From Salticus scenicus (Eukaryota > Arthropoda > Arachnida > Araneae > Salticidae), in the NCBI GenBank assembly GCA_963930645.1, contig OZ005651.1, forward strand, positions 133,465,475 to 133,529,474: a stretch of DNA of 64,000 bases. The letters run 5' to 3'. The first letter of the stretch is position 1; every line of letters starts with the position of its first letter. A program made the translations under genes and the position numbers. Below, piece after piece: positions 20,813 to 33,504 of this stretch. The notes under the pieces were generated by a model, which was not told the origin of the DNA, ran no database searches, and saw only the letters and a program-made list of their open reading frames with translations.

Positions 20813-21619
20813 TATTCAATTTCCAATTTATAAAAAGTTTCTGTGTGTGTATGAGTTTAGTTGTTTTATAAGAATGAATTATCACTGTCTGAAACAAAAC
20901 CTTATTTTAATTGTAGTTTTAGTTTTGCAAAATTATTTTTCCCAATTGCACAAAAAATAAGACCCTAGTCAAAATGTTCAGAACTTGATTTTCATATTAA
21001 ATTTAGATTCACAAAACTATATACAGATTTTTCACAATTTCACAAAAACAAGACTGAAAACTATTAGAAATGTGCGGACAGACTCCTGCCTTTATAGTAT
21101 ACTACAATTATGGGCAACTTTGCCCTGAAATGAATTTTCTATACTATATCCTGTAAAAAGAAGAAAACTACTGGACAGAAAATAAAGGCATGGTGATGAA
21201 ATTGCCTCAGACAATCGATCAGAAAATTCTTTCAAGTTCATCGACTTTAATTATCTTTAGATTTTAATTTTTCAAATTTTAATATGAAAAAATTAATATT
21301 ACATTGTTTATATACATTGCATTTTGAATTAAAATGTGCGGTCTTTATGTAGGTATTGCAACTTTTTGTGTCCATTTTGATATGTTCCATTAGACCCATG
21401 GGATGTCATAATAGACCTCAACCTAGGAGACTAATGGGACAGTACAGTAGTTCATAAATGTTATTATAATAAACAACAAATGCTATTTCTTCTAAATATT
21501 ATTTTTTTTAAGCCAATATTTCTCTTATGTATATATATATATCATCTATCTTTTGTCTGCTGAGTAATAGAATGGTACTAAATAATTCAAATTATATATA
21601 TATATATTTTTCATACACA
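20813..21619. other. AT-rich stretch, no gene recognised
   Basis: Contains (TA)n tracts at about 21530-21541 and 21593-21606. No coding or transposon boundary found. Confidence 0.6.
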
Positions 21620-23235
21620 CACTGTATGAAAAAGGTAGACGGACACTTCTTTACAATTTTTTAAAACCCTGTCTTTGTTTAATATGAAATGTCAATTAAA
21701 ATTCTTTAACATGTTTATACTTATTTAATCTTCATATTTTTGTCAGACAAATAAAAATGTTCAATTATTTATAATTTTAATGTAGGGAAAAGAGAAAAGA
21801 TACACATTTGCACAATATATATATTTTTTTTAAAGTAGATGGACACTGGTCAAAAACTGCAATTATCTAAGTGGGTGTTTCTTGTGGAATACCAGTTTTG
21901 CATGTACATGTACATTTGGCATTTTGCCAATTGCTAACGTGCTTGGCAAGATGGTTTTATGTAGTTAAATTTCTTGGAGATGAATGTGCCATGCCACGAG
22001 GAATTCCTCTAACTGATTACCAGAAAGGACAGATTATAGCGCTGAAAAATGTTAATAAAGGAGTCAGAGAAATTAGTAGGCTATTTCTAATAAGAAAAAG
22101 TAGCATCAGCGATTTTCTACGTGCTTCTGAAGCCCATGGCGTAAAGAAAGAGTGGCTGGCCAAAGAAGCTTTCGCTTAGAGATCAAAGAAAATTTTTTAC
22201 TGAGCTGAAAAAAAACTGAAGTATCAATTCCCAGAGTTCAAATAAACACAGGAATTACTAACGTAACTTCTCAGACAATTTATAACTACATTAAGCACTC
22301 AGAGCTCTTTCAATATAACAAGAGAAAACGTCATCCATGCTGGAAGGATCACCACGTGACAGAATGCCTACAGTGGGCTCAAAAGCATATGTCTTGGACT
22401 ACAGAATGGATACCTGTAGCTTTTCCAGATGAGAAAAAATTTAATTTAGACAGCCCAGATTGATATCAATATTATTGGCACAGTTTGGAGAAAGAAGACG
22501 AAGTTGGCAAGTTGGTGGTGGTAGCGTGATGGTGTGGCTAGCTGTTGGCTATGGTGGAAGGACAAATTTAGTGTTCCCAAGTAAGAAGCAAACTCACAAA
22601 GATTATATTGAAACACTGAGCAGTGAGCTTTTGCCAATTGCGTGTGATCTTGGAGGAGAAAACTGGATTTTCCAACAAGATGGAGCACCAATACACACCG
22701 CTAACAATGTTAAAAAATGGTTTCATGAGAACAACTTCAATGTTTTACCCTGGCCAGCCAAGAGTCCGGATATGAATCCTGTAGAAAACATTTGGGCTAT
22801 ACTTGTTCATAAAATTTATGAGGGTGAACACCAGTATGAATCAATTCACCAGCTCAAAGAAGCTCTTACAAACATTTGGGAAATTTTCTGTCAAAAAAAG
22901 ATTCAGAATCTCATTGATTTGATGCCTAACAGAGTATACGAACTTATCAATGCAAATGGTAGACGAACCCCTTACTAAAAACGTTTTATTTTAGAGATAC
23001 AAGATGTGTCCATCTACTTCTTTAAAGAAAAATTACAGTGCAAATATGCACCATTTTTGTTTCCTGAAATTTTCCACTACATAATTCAAAAGGATTGAAT
23101 CTATATCCAAAAAATAATATATGATGTCTCAAGAATATAATTATATTAGAGAAATGAACCTCATATCTCTAATTAAAGAAATAAACAGCTTTAAAGTATT
23201 ACAAGTAAGTGTCCATCTACTTTTTTTATGCAGTG
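21620..23235 (+). mobile_element. Tc1-like DNA transposon (DD34E), 1.6 kb
   Basis: Left CACTGTATGAAAAAGGTAGA and the right complement (TCTACTTTTTTTATGCAGTG) form terminal inverted repeats extending about 29 bp with a few mismatches. TA follows the right end; the left flank is CA rather than TA, perhaps mutated. The plus-strand transposase is broken in the middle. Confidence 0.88.
21991..22978 (+). pseudogene. Tc1-like transposase, DD34E, disrupted
   Basis: The start ATG at 21991 gives MPRGIPLTDYQKGQIIALKN and a helix-turn-helix (EISRLFLIRKSSISDFLR). The frame is lost after 22179, and the middle (22180-22460) is recoverable only across frames. From 22460 the C-terminal catalytic half is open: GGGSVMVWLAVGYGG, then the second Asp in QQDGAPIHTANN and the Glu in SPDMNPVENIW, 34 residues apart. 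It ends NGRRTPY at 22978. Total span about 329 codons, normal for Tc1. Middle frameshifts make it inactive. The C-terminal half is well preserved, suggesting moderate age. Confidence 0.9.
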
Positions 23236-24193
23236 TATATAAAGTTAGTTTTTTTTTTTTTTCCTGAATAATTAATCAGGGTGGCTAGCAGTCTCAGAAT
23301 TTAGAAAAATCTGGAAAAGTTAAGGAATTTCATTTCAAGTCAGAGTTTTGATAAATTTTGTAAAAATAAGTTATATTAATCATTAAATTATTGTTATTTT
23401 AAATCACTAAGTTTATTGCTAATATCATGAAATTTACATGGAAAATAAATAGTAAGAGTCAGGGGAAAATAGGAGAAAATCTTGAAAAATTGTCAGGGAA
23501 TTTAGAAAAACATGAATAAATTGCTTATTATTTAAAATTGGTCAAGAAATAATTCAGAATCTTTATATTAAGAGTCAGAAGTTGTTTTACTTTAATATAA
23601 GTTATATTGCATAATTTATTTGAAGATCTGTTGCTTATTTGTAAATCATCATGTAAAGAATGGAAATTGCTTATCGAATTTCAGGAATTATTTTTGTTTA
23701 ATATACTTTGATTCAAGGACTTCTTTCAACCTTTTATCAACAGTTAAAATAACTGTATAATGGAAATTTACAAATCTCCTTTGTAATTAAATTAGCTACA
23801 ATTTTATAATAAATTGGAAAATTACAAAAACTTTACATGTATTTTATTGGTTACAATCCAAACAAAAAATAAATAAATAAAATAATTTTACCTTGGCTTA
23901 TTTTCTTGATGTAATTTCCAGAATTTTAAAAATAGGTTCACAATCAGCCTTAAATAAAGGAATTGTAGGAAACGAGCATGGAATAAATTTAGAAAACAAC
24001 TATTCTTCAATTTCTTTTCTTTTTTTTAACTTGTAATTAGTTAAGGAATATTTTCATATTAACTGCATGTCAGAAATTTTGGTTAACAAAAACCACGATA
24101 AGAATAACACAGGTTGCAGTAATTAGAACATAAAAGAAAAACATTAAATATTTTTTTCAGTGTCTCTGAAAACTTAAATTTATCCAAAAAATA
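23236..24193. other. AT-rich stretch, no gene recognised
   Basis: Only short A/T tracts; no coding or repeat boundary identified. Confidence 0.6.
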
Positions 24194-25137
24194 CATAGGG
24201 GAAATTGGTGTACCTTGGACATAAGTGTACCTCGGACCTATGCCGTTTCTAGCTCTATTTATTTAGATATATAAACAATATCATATGCAGTTAAATATTT
24301 ACTGTTAGGGGTCTCAGTGAAGTAATCTATATTTGCTTTGGCGCTCAGCTTTTTGAAGAGTTCTTGAAAAAGTAAATTCACCTTGCAAAAGTAGATTTTT
24401 CTCTGATACTTTTATGTATTTCTATACCCACACATACATTGTATATTCTGAAATGAATGTTATACATCAAGAAGTAGCTTTTTAGCTATAACCCCATATG
24501 CTTGTAATCAAGTAAAGCCCAACCCTGAACATCATGATTAGCAATTTCATTTTTAGTAAAAGAGTGATGTACCTTGAACCCAATACAAGTAGTGTACCTT
24601 GGACTGGTCACATTGTGTGGTGGGTCAGAAGTGCAGTGCCAAAAGTTAGCATTTGGACCTAACCTATCCAATTACAATCTTGATTATAAATAAGTGTGAG
24701 AATTTTTACCAATAATCACAATGACTTAATGTAGACTTTTTAAAGATAATATTTAATATTTTCCACTTTTTAGACTCAAATTAGACTTAATAACAATACA
24801 ACTGTGACAGATTAATGATTTTGAAATAGACAAAAATGTTTATTTGAATTCATACGTGTGTAATTGATTAATAAATAGATTTTCTTACTTAAAATTGAGT
24901 TTTTCTGTATCTTTTAATAAATGGTCCAAGGTACACTACCAGTGGTGTACCTTGGACCTAATTGCACTTAAAAAAAAAAAAAATGTAATTGATATAATTT
25001 TAATAATATTTTGGAATAAATATATGTTGTACATAACAGCATACAGTGTTTAAAAAAGCTATTTGTATTCAGTTTTGGCAAATAATTACAAAATAAAAAT
25101 TGAAAAAGTCAAAATCGGTCTGAGGTATCCCACTTTC
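24194..25137. mobile_element. Non-autonomous TIR element with repeated GTGTACCTTGGAC motif
   Basis: The left end AGGGGAAATTGGTGTACCT and the right end (reverse complement AGGGGAAAGTGGGATACCT) form an imperfect inverted repeat. Inside, GTGTACCTTGGAC or close variants occur at about 24209, 24227, 24569, 24593 and 24944, with an inverted copy near 24922. No ORF. The superfamily is not certain and no clear target duplication was seen. Confidence 0.7.
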
Positions 25138-26189
25138 CCCTAAACATATAGCCAGAAGAAACATAAATGTTTAACTTTCAAACTTCTTTTAGCTATTGTC
25201 ATTTATTGCTTAAAAAAGATATTTCTGAAAAAACACATTTTTTTCTTGGGGAAAAAAAAAAAAACACCTTCTTGAAAAAATAAAATAAAACTTCAGTTTT
25301 TTCAGGTTTTATTTAAAAAAAATACTAAAAATTCAACCCACTTAGAAAAAACTTTAATCCGCAACCCACTTAACCCCCCCCCCCCCCATAAAAAAATGAT
25401 TTTCACTTTGAATGATAAAAGCAGAATGTTATTCAAACTAAACTCATATTAGTGAATAATAACACAATTTCACTTGAATGTTAAATTATTAAGAATAACA
25501 CTGAATATTAAAAATTTATAAAACAAGAAATAAAAATGAAAAATTATTTGTCAAATTTAGATAAAATCTGTACACATGTAGTTTGTTTTAAATTACTCTT
25601 GAGCATACATATGTAATTGAGATTTTTCTTTTTTTGGTCTATTATTAGTGCAAATATTTATCAATTCTTGTTTTGTAACCCATATTTATTATTCTAAGAA
25701 TTTAAGTGAGTTCTTCCTTACAATTAAGCCTTCATTAGATATTATTTTTAAAAATTAATTTGTCAGTGTACTCCTTATTGATATCATAATTTTCTTTTGA
25801 TAACTTTAATACTCTGTCACTAATTTCATTACCAGTAACTTGGTTGTAGCAGTCTTTCATATTATTATTTGTGTTCATAAAATGCAAGTACAGGATCTGC
25901 ATTTAAGATCTTTTTAAAAAAACTCTGATTTGCAGTTCTTAACTTATCAATAGTGAATTTCATTGTTTATATCTGACAAGCTGTGCGAATTTCAGACTTT
26001 GGCGGATTTCTGGCTCTCTACTGTATAAACAGAATATGAACTATTGTCATAAATTGACCAAAAAACACAATAATAAAAAGTACAACCAAAATAGTTACTT
26101 TTTTTTGACAAAAAATTATGCCAATATAAAATAAAAATACATCACCAACATGGCGACAAAAATTTAAAAGTCGCCATGGCGCTCTTATA
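25138..26189. other. AT-rich stretch, no gene recognised
   Basis: Includes a C run at about 25375-25387. No coding sequence found. Confidence 0.6.
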
Positions 26190-26849
26190 CAGTCAACTCT
26201 CAAAATTCTTCAGCTTAAAAATCCACAATTCTCTAAAAACTGCATATCATTTACAATGTAAACAAACATTGTAACAATTGATTTGTTGATTAGTGGATTA
26301 CAGAAATTCGGTATGGGAGATAAAGTAATTAACTATGTGACTTGTGCTGATGAATCACTAGTCACTCAGCTTATACCAGAGGAGGAAATAACAAGTTCAA
26401 TAATGCAGTCATTAAAAAAATCTTATATTAAATTAGAGGAAGAAGGAGAAAAACTTAATTTTCTAGAAGGATTTTCTCTCTTCGAGATAAATATTCAAAC
26501 ATTCTCATGGCCATAACTTATGTAACTGACCAAGAATCGCTGATTCTTTGTGAGTTACAGAATATAAAATGAACAATCTTACTCTATTATTGATAAGGCT
26601 GTTCAAAACAAAAATCTAAATAATTTGCAACTGTAATAAAATATGTAAAAATTGTTCTTTTAAATTTAAATTTTTAATTAAATATTTATGCTTTTAATTA
26701 TACACCCTTTACGCATTGTATTCATAATATATAAATTGTTTCATAATGATTTCATACTCAAATGAGGTTCTAAGATGCAAATAAAATAAATTATCTTAAA
26801 TTCTGCGAAACCCTTCATCCTAAGCTGTGTGGAACTTCAAAGTGTACTG
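26190..26849 (+). mobile_element. Candidate Tigger-like element (660 bp) with transposase C-terminal scrap
   Basis: Ends in CAGT...ACTG with TA on both sides (26188-26189 and 26850-26851). The inverted repeats are imperfect but share a CAGCTTA block about 25-30 bp in. Inside, the open frame 26283-26516 (GLQKFGMGDKVINYVTCADE, then EEEITSSIMQSLKKS) resembles the C-terminal linker of Tigger/jerky transposases. Boundaries are moderately supported. Confidence 0.5.
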
Positions 26850-27490
26850 TACTAAAGCTGTACTGCCAAGGGAAGCATGAAAACTGGGTTGTCAAACATG
26901 AATTTTATTTAAAAACCTTTCTTTGAATGATTTAACTATTATTAGCATTTCATCCCACATTATTAACCTTGAAATGCCTGATTATTTTTTAAATCAATTT
27001 AAAAATTTAGAATTTTTTTTTTTTTTTCATTCATGAATTCATCAACTGTGAATTAAAAAATGTTTTATTCTTACCTCTATTAAATAAATCATGGAAAAAT
27101 ATTTTGAAAAATCATACTTAACTTTAACTATGGTTTTCAGCTAAAAAGGAATTTTTTTTGTCAATCGGCAAACATGAGGCATTAGAGCTTCAATATTATT
27201 CTAATAATACTTTAGAAGACAAAATGTAGTATGTTGCCAAAAGGCAACACACGACATTTACAAGTTAATTTGATTCTAATAATAATTTGGCACCTGCTGA
27301 ATTTTTAATTGTGTGGGGAAATTGGTTTAAGATTTATATAGGAGTTTCAAATTTTAAAAGTAAATAGAAAATAAAGTGCAAAAATTTTGCATGGGTTTGC
27401 TAGTATATAAGAATAAAATTACAATTTGACCAAATTTCACTTAACACCAAAGCTACAGAGTCTGGAAAAAAAAAAAAAAAAAAAATGACT
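26850..27490. other. AT-rich stretch before the SINE
   Basis: No gene. TTCATGAATTCATCAAC at about 27031 recurs near 40748, hinting at a shared old repeat. An A run precedes the SINE target site (about 27467-27485). Confidence 0.5.
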
Positions 27491-27502
27491 CCTAAAATTT
27501 TA

Positions 27503-27730
27503 TATGGCCCAAAAATGGCCGAGCGGTTCTTTGCTCAAAGTTAGTAGACGAGAGGTGCTGGTTTCTATTTCAAGTTGTGCTCGTTGACCTAGCCATTTGG
27601 AGTTTTCCATGGTTTTCTCTGAAACTTGCATAAATACACAGGCTAGGACCCCTTATAAAGACCCAATAGGACACTCCCTGCAGGCCTAGGACCCTAGTGC
27701 AGTCGGTCAGCCTTAATTCCCGCAATCCAA
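27503..27730 (+). mobile_element. tRNA-derived SINE, 228 bp, with 12-bp target duplication
   Basis: Flanked by the exact repeat CCTAAAATTTTA (27491-27502 and 27731-27742). The head contains ATGGCCGAGCGGTT, a good Pol III A box, and GGTTTCTATTTC, a degenerate B box about 40 bp later. The A box resembles tRNA-Ser/Leu type. The body has no ORF, and the tail contains CCTGCAGGCCTAGGACCCTA. A SINE is non-coding and moved by a LINE. The family name is unknown to me. Confidence 0.85.
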
Positions 27731-28052
27731 CCTAAAATTTTAGAGTCGGAAGACAACTACAATGTCTTCATGCATATACATACATGTTACAGCTTATTTA
27801 TTTAAAATACATAAAACACTACAGATAAAGGGTTAAGAGATAAATATTTTGGGTAATAGATTATTTATATTTTCTAGATACAAGCCAATGTTTTTAAAAT
27901 AAATTTGTGTATAATTGACAAACTAATCAGTATTTCGCCAAAGTGTTGAATAAAAAAAGAAAATCAAAATTTATATTGAAACTTGGTTAGGGGGGGGGGG
28001 GGTGCAGTATGATAATCATCAGTTTTAGGGTAGTGATATTAATATTTATGTA

Positions 28053-28266
28053 CAGTCAGTAACAAAAGTATCCGAACACTAGCAAAAATTCCTATATAAA
28101 AAAGGTAGAGTTAATATTGTTTTGTTAAATAAATCCTTGTCGAATCATGTTCTTAGACTGACTAAGAACATGATTCGACAAGGATTTATATTTAACAAAA
28201 CAGTATTAACTCTATTTTTTTATATAGGAATGTTTGGTAATGTTCGGATACTTTTGTTACCGACTG
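28053..28266. mobile_element. Foldback MITE (214 bp), Tc1/mariner type
   Basis: Almost the entire element is an inverted repeat. The left arm starts CAGTCAGTAACAAAAGTATC and the right arm is its near-complement, down to a 5-nt loop near 28158 with a perfect central stem (TCGAATCATGTTCTTAG and complement). TA lies on both sides (28051-28052 and 28267-28268). No coding capacity. Confidence 0.92.
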
Positions 28267-28268
28267 TA

Positions 28269-30449
28269 TACAATGAATTCTAGTTAGTCATGCAATAAAT
28301 TATTTAGTTTTGGTTTCAAAGCTCTGCATTAAACAAATGATGCCTGCTTACAACAAAATATCGGATACTAATAGTTTGCAAGGACAACAAACCTCACCAA
28401 TATTAATTATTCCAATCTTAGTAAAGGATAGAAGTGTGAGAAATAGGCATACTCCATGTCATCACCATCTATATAATAATATTGAGGAGAAAAAAAACTC
28501 GTACATCTTTTTTTCTTTTCTGTTAATTGAGTTGAAAGAAAGAGGTATGGTTATTTTGATTAGGATTTTGTCTTTGAAGGAAAAAAGAATGAAAATAGAA
28601 AAATGTGAAAAATCTTAGAAATTTATAGTTGTTTTAATGGGAGTGTTGAGCCAATCATGTATTAGGATGGGTAAAAATATTTTCAGGCAGAACATTGTTG
28701 ACTTTCTTTAGTTGCAATTGAATCATTAAATAAGGTATGAGAAATATCCATCATCTTTTTCTATGTTTATTTATTAATATGCCAATAAACTCTAAAATAG
28801 CCGCATATTTATGAATGTATATAGGTACTTAAAAAAAAAAAAAAAAAATCAGTAAAAACATTAAATGTTATTTTATTTCACTTCAAATGGTCTGGCAGTA
28901 ATCAGAGTCTGCATGTTTTTAGCAACTCTGGCTCAGACACCTTTTACTAAAAAATCCGCCAGACTCGGACGCTACAGCCATTCTAAAATCAAACATAATT
29001 ATCAAATTTATAGATGTTTTAGATTCTGTTGACCAATGTTCAGAACCTGTGTTATATAAAGAGAATGTACTTGATTACAATTTTTTGAATATTCTTTATT
29101 TAAATGTTATCTGTTAGTTAGTTAATGATTTTTTCAAGTATAGATTGTTCATTTTGTAATAATATTTAAGTTTGTTCCAAATTTTGAGTACTCTTGCAAA
29201 TTTAGTTTAGAAAAAATATTGAATATTTATTTTCAATTGTTAATATAAAGGTCTTGCATATAAAATTGATCTTTATTACCTTTCCTAATAAATTTAACCA
29301 GGTAATTAGCTAAAAATATTTTTCATAATTTCTTTCTGCATCTTTTTCTTCAGATCCTATGGATTAATAAAACAAAGGAATTTTATTTACTTATTTTTGT
29401 GTATTTAACATCAATCTTTTCTTCTTAGATTGATTACTAAATCTTGAAATATGTAAGATTTTTCTTCAAATTGTGATACCAAAGGTTATCAAGTGATAAC
29501 CCAATCACATGGATTGGAAATTTGTATTTTATTGGGGGTAGTAATAAGTTGTAAAGTGATTTTTGTGTGTTATCTACTGTGAAGTAGCTTACGAATCAGT
29601 ATACAGTGTTTGTGTCATATGATAGGAACTAGATGAGTTATCAAAGTGATGCAGAAGTTTGGAAAACAAAGTAAATTTGAAATTTCGTATGGTGAAAGTT
29701 GTTTTTTATTCATTACTGCATTCATAAAGAATTTCTTCAAGAAAAAGTGGTGCAAAAGCATGCTAATCAATCTGTTCTGTTTCCTTCAGGGAGGAAATCG
29801 ATAGCATACAAAAATATCGGGCTCCATGTTTAAAAGATGGCACTTTTGATTTTACCAATCGGAAACATGAGGTTTAGGCATGAGAATTTACAAGAACTGT
29901 TCGATGAAGATGCATTTCAAATGTAATAATCTGGTGTGTCACTCACACGACTTTCTCTTACCCTGAAATTTAATGCAATAAATACAGGTTGCAGATTAAT
30001 AGGTAAGATAACGAGTACTGTTATGTAAACCTATGTTAAACAATTCATATTAGGCTTCTGAAGAGTTTTATAGGATAATTAGTTCTGTGTGAGGGGGGCG
30101 GTAGCCCCCCTCAACCCCCCATTTCATTAATGCACCTACATTTATATAGAATTTAATTCGGTTATTAAAAAATAAGTCTGTTAAAAAAAATATTATTAAA
30201 ATTATTATTTTAAAAAGTTATCTTTCATGATAATGCAGACGATTTCCATATTAGAGAAGTAGTATAACACCAAATATCCAAAAAAAAGGCCATTTTATTC
30301 TCAAAATTAAAAAAAAAAAAAAAAAAGTACCATTTTTTTTCTAAGTTTTTTTTGTTTTTCGTTAAAAGTAAAAAAAATCGATAACTTTGTTTTAAATTAT
30401 CGCAGATCGATGGTTCAACCATTCGTTTTAAAGGTATTGGCGAGCTCTT
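28269..30449. other. AT-rich stretch, no gene recognised
   Basis: A 102-codon frame at 28310-28618 is lysine-rich low complexity and not convincing. A G/C-rich palindrome-like patch lies at 30093-30120 (GGGGGGCGG...CCCCCC). Homopolymer runs near 28830 and 30308. Confidence 0.55.
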
Positions 30450-30950
30450 TTGAAAGATAGCCATCATGAAAATTTACTCCCCTCGAGGGGGGAAGGCGAG
30501 GCTCCTACATACACAAAACTTTTCCTAGTTAACTATCTCTATTACAAAATATATATATTCGTTTCATTTGGTTTAGTGCAGTCTATAGACGTTAAACTCT
30601 ATTTTCCTGCAATTTCCCCCATAGACGTAATGTATTAGAATTCTCTTGATTGTCCCTGTACTCAAACCATTAGCTTGATCTTAACGAACAGCTTACTGTA
30701 GCATCCCTATATGATACACATTTAGAATACCAAGTTTGAACTTTCTGCCATAATTTGTTTTTGAGATATGCTGATAACAGACAGACACAGAGACATACAC
30801 ACAGACCATTTGCTAAAAACATGATTTTCATATTCAGGGGACCTCAAAACGTGTAAATATAACAAAATCTCACATTCAAAAATTTGACCCAAAAACAATA
30901 CTTTCTCTACCTTATGGGTAAGAGAAAGTAAAAAGAACTTGCCAAACAAT
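30450..30950 (-). repeat. Dispersed repeat with CAGACAGACA microsatellite
   Basis: The minus strand reads GAGAAAGTATTGTTTTTGGG, GTGAGATTTTG, then GTCTGTCTGTT and later ACAGGGACAAT. These blocks recur in the 17080, 38985 and 51185-54345 repeats. It probably belongs to one widespread family whose coding source is not visible here. Confidence 0.5.
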
Positions 30951-31738
30951 TAGGATTATCACAAAAATGATTTCTAACTGTTTACACAAAATAAGTAAGA
31001 TTCAAAAGGCAGGATGCCACATGCATCAAACCAGAGGAACGAGATTGAAAATATCTGTGCTCGTATCCCCACTAGCTAAACTTTCTGTATTCATCTGCAG
31101 TAAAACAAAATTGTCTGCAATGCAGGAATGCTGAATAAAGTCTGGAGTCAAAAGAAGTATTAGCAATTCATAAAATATGTAAAATTTGTATATCTATGAT
31201 AAATTAAGAACATATACAACAAGTACAATAATCTACTGACATAATCTAAATTATAATAAAATATCTGAGTAATGAAGTGGATGTAGGAAAAAAATTAGAA
31301 ATTTTGAGAAAATTAAAACCGATAATAAAATAAACTCGATTCATATGTTTATAAGATAAACACAAATAAATCCCACAGTTCGACTGTAATTAATAAGGTA
31401 ATCATAAGATGGTGTGTGTGTGTTGGGGGGGGGGGGGGTATATATTTAATTAGCCTGAGATGCTAACTGATATTATATAAATGTATACCTTCCTTTTTTA
31501 TAGCATGATTGTAAAAGCTAGTAGTAGCATAACCCAAAATCTCTAATAATAATTTTAATAAATAATTTGTGCTCTGTGAATTTATATAAGAAAATATAGA
31601 AGAAAGTTTTGTGATGGCCACAACATATTAGTTTTTATTTTGGCTTTAATATAAATATGTTTGTTTTATTTATGTAACAGTATTGCATTATTTGTTTATC
31701 AAAGCTGTATTTAAAATTATTTTTTTTATTATGTGTAG
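30951..31738. other. Sequence upstream of the REEP exon (probably its preceding intron)
   Basis: AT-rich with a G run at about 31428-31438. It ends with the pyrimidine-rich tract and AG acceptor of the REEP exon. No upstream exon was recognised. Confidence 0.5.
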
Positions 31739-31811
31739 TTTACTGTTTGGAACTCTGTATCCAGCTTATGCATCATATAAAGCTGTAAAGACGAAAAATG
31801 TGAAAGAATAT
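31739..31811 (+). CDS. REEP1-4-like protein, internal exon (first hairpin segment)
   Basis: This short exon encodes LLFGTLYPAYASYKAVKTKN followed by VKEY, which matches the conserved N-terminal part of the TB2/DP1/HVA22 domain of REEP1-4 proteins. These are ER membrane proteins with hydrophobic hairpins that shape tubules and link ER to microtubules (family knowledge). A T-rich tract ending in AG at 31737-31738 precedes it. It starts with one base of a split codon and ends at a codon boundary before the donor GTAAGT at 31812. The next exon in the window continues the protein exactly where vertebrate and fly relatives continue (VKWMMYW). The first exon, expected to encode about 11 residues beginning M-[VI]-S-W, was not found upstream. 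It is too short to appear as an ORF. Confidence 0.9.
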
Positions 31812-32792
31812 GTAAGTTCTCTTTATGAATTTCATGGTTTGTTTAGGTTTTTTATTTAAAAATTTTTATTTATTTAATGCCATAGCAACGTAGCCATAAT
31901 TATCACAAATTTACAAATGTTGCCAAAGTTGCACTCATGAATGATAATTTTGTCTCCTAAAATATTTCTAGAAACCAATTTTTTTTTTTTCTTTTCCTTA
32001 TAGATTTAAAAAAACAACTTTATGTGTATTTACAAACTGTCTCAAAATTCAATCCTTTTAGATACTGAATTGATCTTCTTCAACTCTTTGCACTGTAATA
32101 GTTTTCCTAATTTGTTTTCAACCAACTCTGATTTAAAATTTCTGGTTTTTTGATATTAAAAGTTTAGGTATGAAGTAATTGCTTGCAGTTATTTAAAGTT
32201 TAATGTTTTATTAACAGGCAATTGTTCATAAAGAGTATGAATATTTAATTTATTGTTATTTATATTTTTTTAAAGTATGTTTTTTTTAAAAAACAATCTC
32301 CAATTCTTCAACCACATTTCTTACGACCATGGGAGCCTCTGTGGAAGTGCAGAGTCCACTTTTAAAATAGAGGTGATAAACCCTTGTTGTTAAGAGAAAA
32401 TAAGTGATAATGGAACGCTGAACGACTGATTGTTTACTGAATCCCAACCTGTCGGTCAACTTGTCACGCTTCCAAGCATTTGAACTCGTCTTCACTACTA
32501 GGCGTAGAAAACGTGGTTACACAATAGGTGTAAAAATAGCTTCCTGTTGCAAGTAATGACTTTTATGTACATACGCATAACTTTTATGTACATACGCATA
32601 ACTTTAAAGCATTTTTTAAATAAAACTGCTTGCCACTAATTTGTTTTATTAACTGTGTGAACTGTTGAGCTAGAGATGATTTAAGAGATTTAGCACACCA
32701 GAATCAGAAGTAACCTCATAGTGCAAAGAAGGGGGGAAGGGGAGTTAAATGAGGTCTCCAATTTTCATTCTTTGGTAAACACTTATAATAAT

Positions 32793-33095
32793 GTAATCTC
32801 AATAGCAGAAACATGGCAGCAAGCATTGCAGATTGTTTTAGGTTTTGCAGATTAATTTAGCAGCTTATAAAGAAATACTAGGCATAAAGGTACTAATAGA
32901 ATTTGCAGATGCATCTCTAAATTATAGTTGTATCTTCATGATTTATTTTCTTTGTAGATGCAAATTTTACATATTTTATGAATTGCTAATACTACTTGCA
33001 ATACCAGAGTTGGTTCAGCGTTCCTGGATTCCCAGATAAATTATAGTTTCTTGCAGATAGATATTCTGTTACTGGGAATGCAATAGTAAACTTTA
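32793..33095. repeat. Dispersed repeat, copy 2 (pair with 1262-1545)
   Basis: Matches 1262-1545 in the same orientation over about 280 bp in ordered blocks (CAGAAACA, TTGCAGATTAATTTA, GCATCTCTA, AAATTTTACATATTTTATGA, ATACCAGAGTTGGTTC, GATATTCTGTTACTGGGAA). It carries many TTGCAGAT motifs. Confidence 0.7.
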
Positions 33096-33504
33096 AGGTT
33101 TATGCATTGGTGCTAATTTTAAGCTGCTTCAGTTTTTTTTTTTTTTTCCTCATCATGCACTGATTCTGGACTTGTCTTTTTATTTTCTTCTATATGCATA
33201 AAAAAAAAGTATTCATGAAATTTACCTCCAGTGTTTGATAGATTTACGTTTTTGAGATGTCCTGAACATGATTTGACCATTTTTAAAAAATGCCTGCCTG
33301 TCTGTGTCTGTTAGCGGAATTGTGTGAATGCTCTATCTTGTGAACCAATGAACAGAATTTAACCAAACTTAATACTATAAAATATCACAAAAGCATCCTA
33401 CCTCGATTAAATGCCCCCCCCCCCTCTGCTTTTCACATGAATTTAGTTTATTCTTAAAATACTGAATACACAGCTCCTTATGCTCAGTGGTAGACTATCT
33501 TAAT

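Noticed and set aside
28310..28618. 102-codon ORF
   Set aside because: Low-complexity, Lys/Ile-rich, no domain; expected by chance in this composition.
30085..30125. G/C-rich inverted patch as a regulatory hairpin
   Set aside because: Short homopolymer G and C runs pair trivially; no context supports function.
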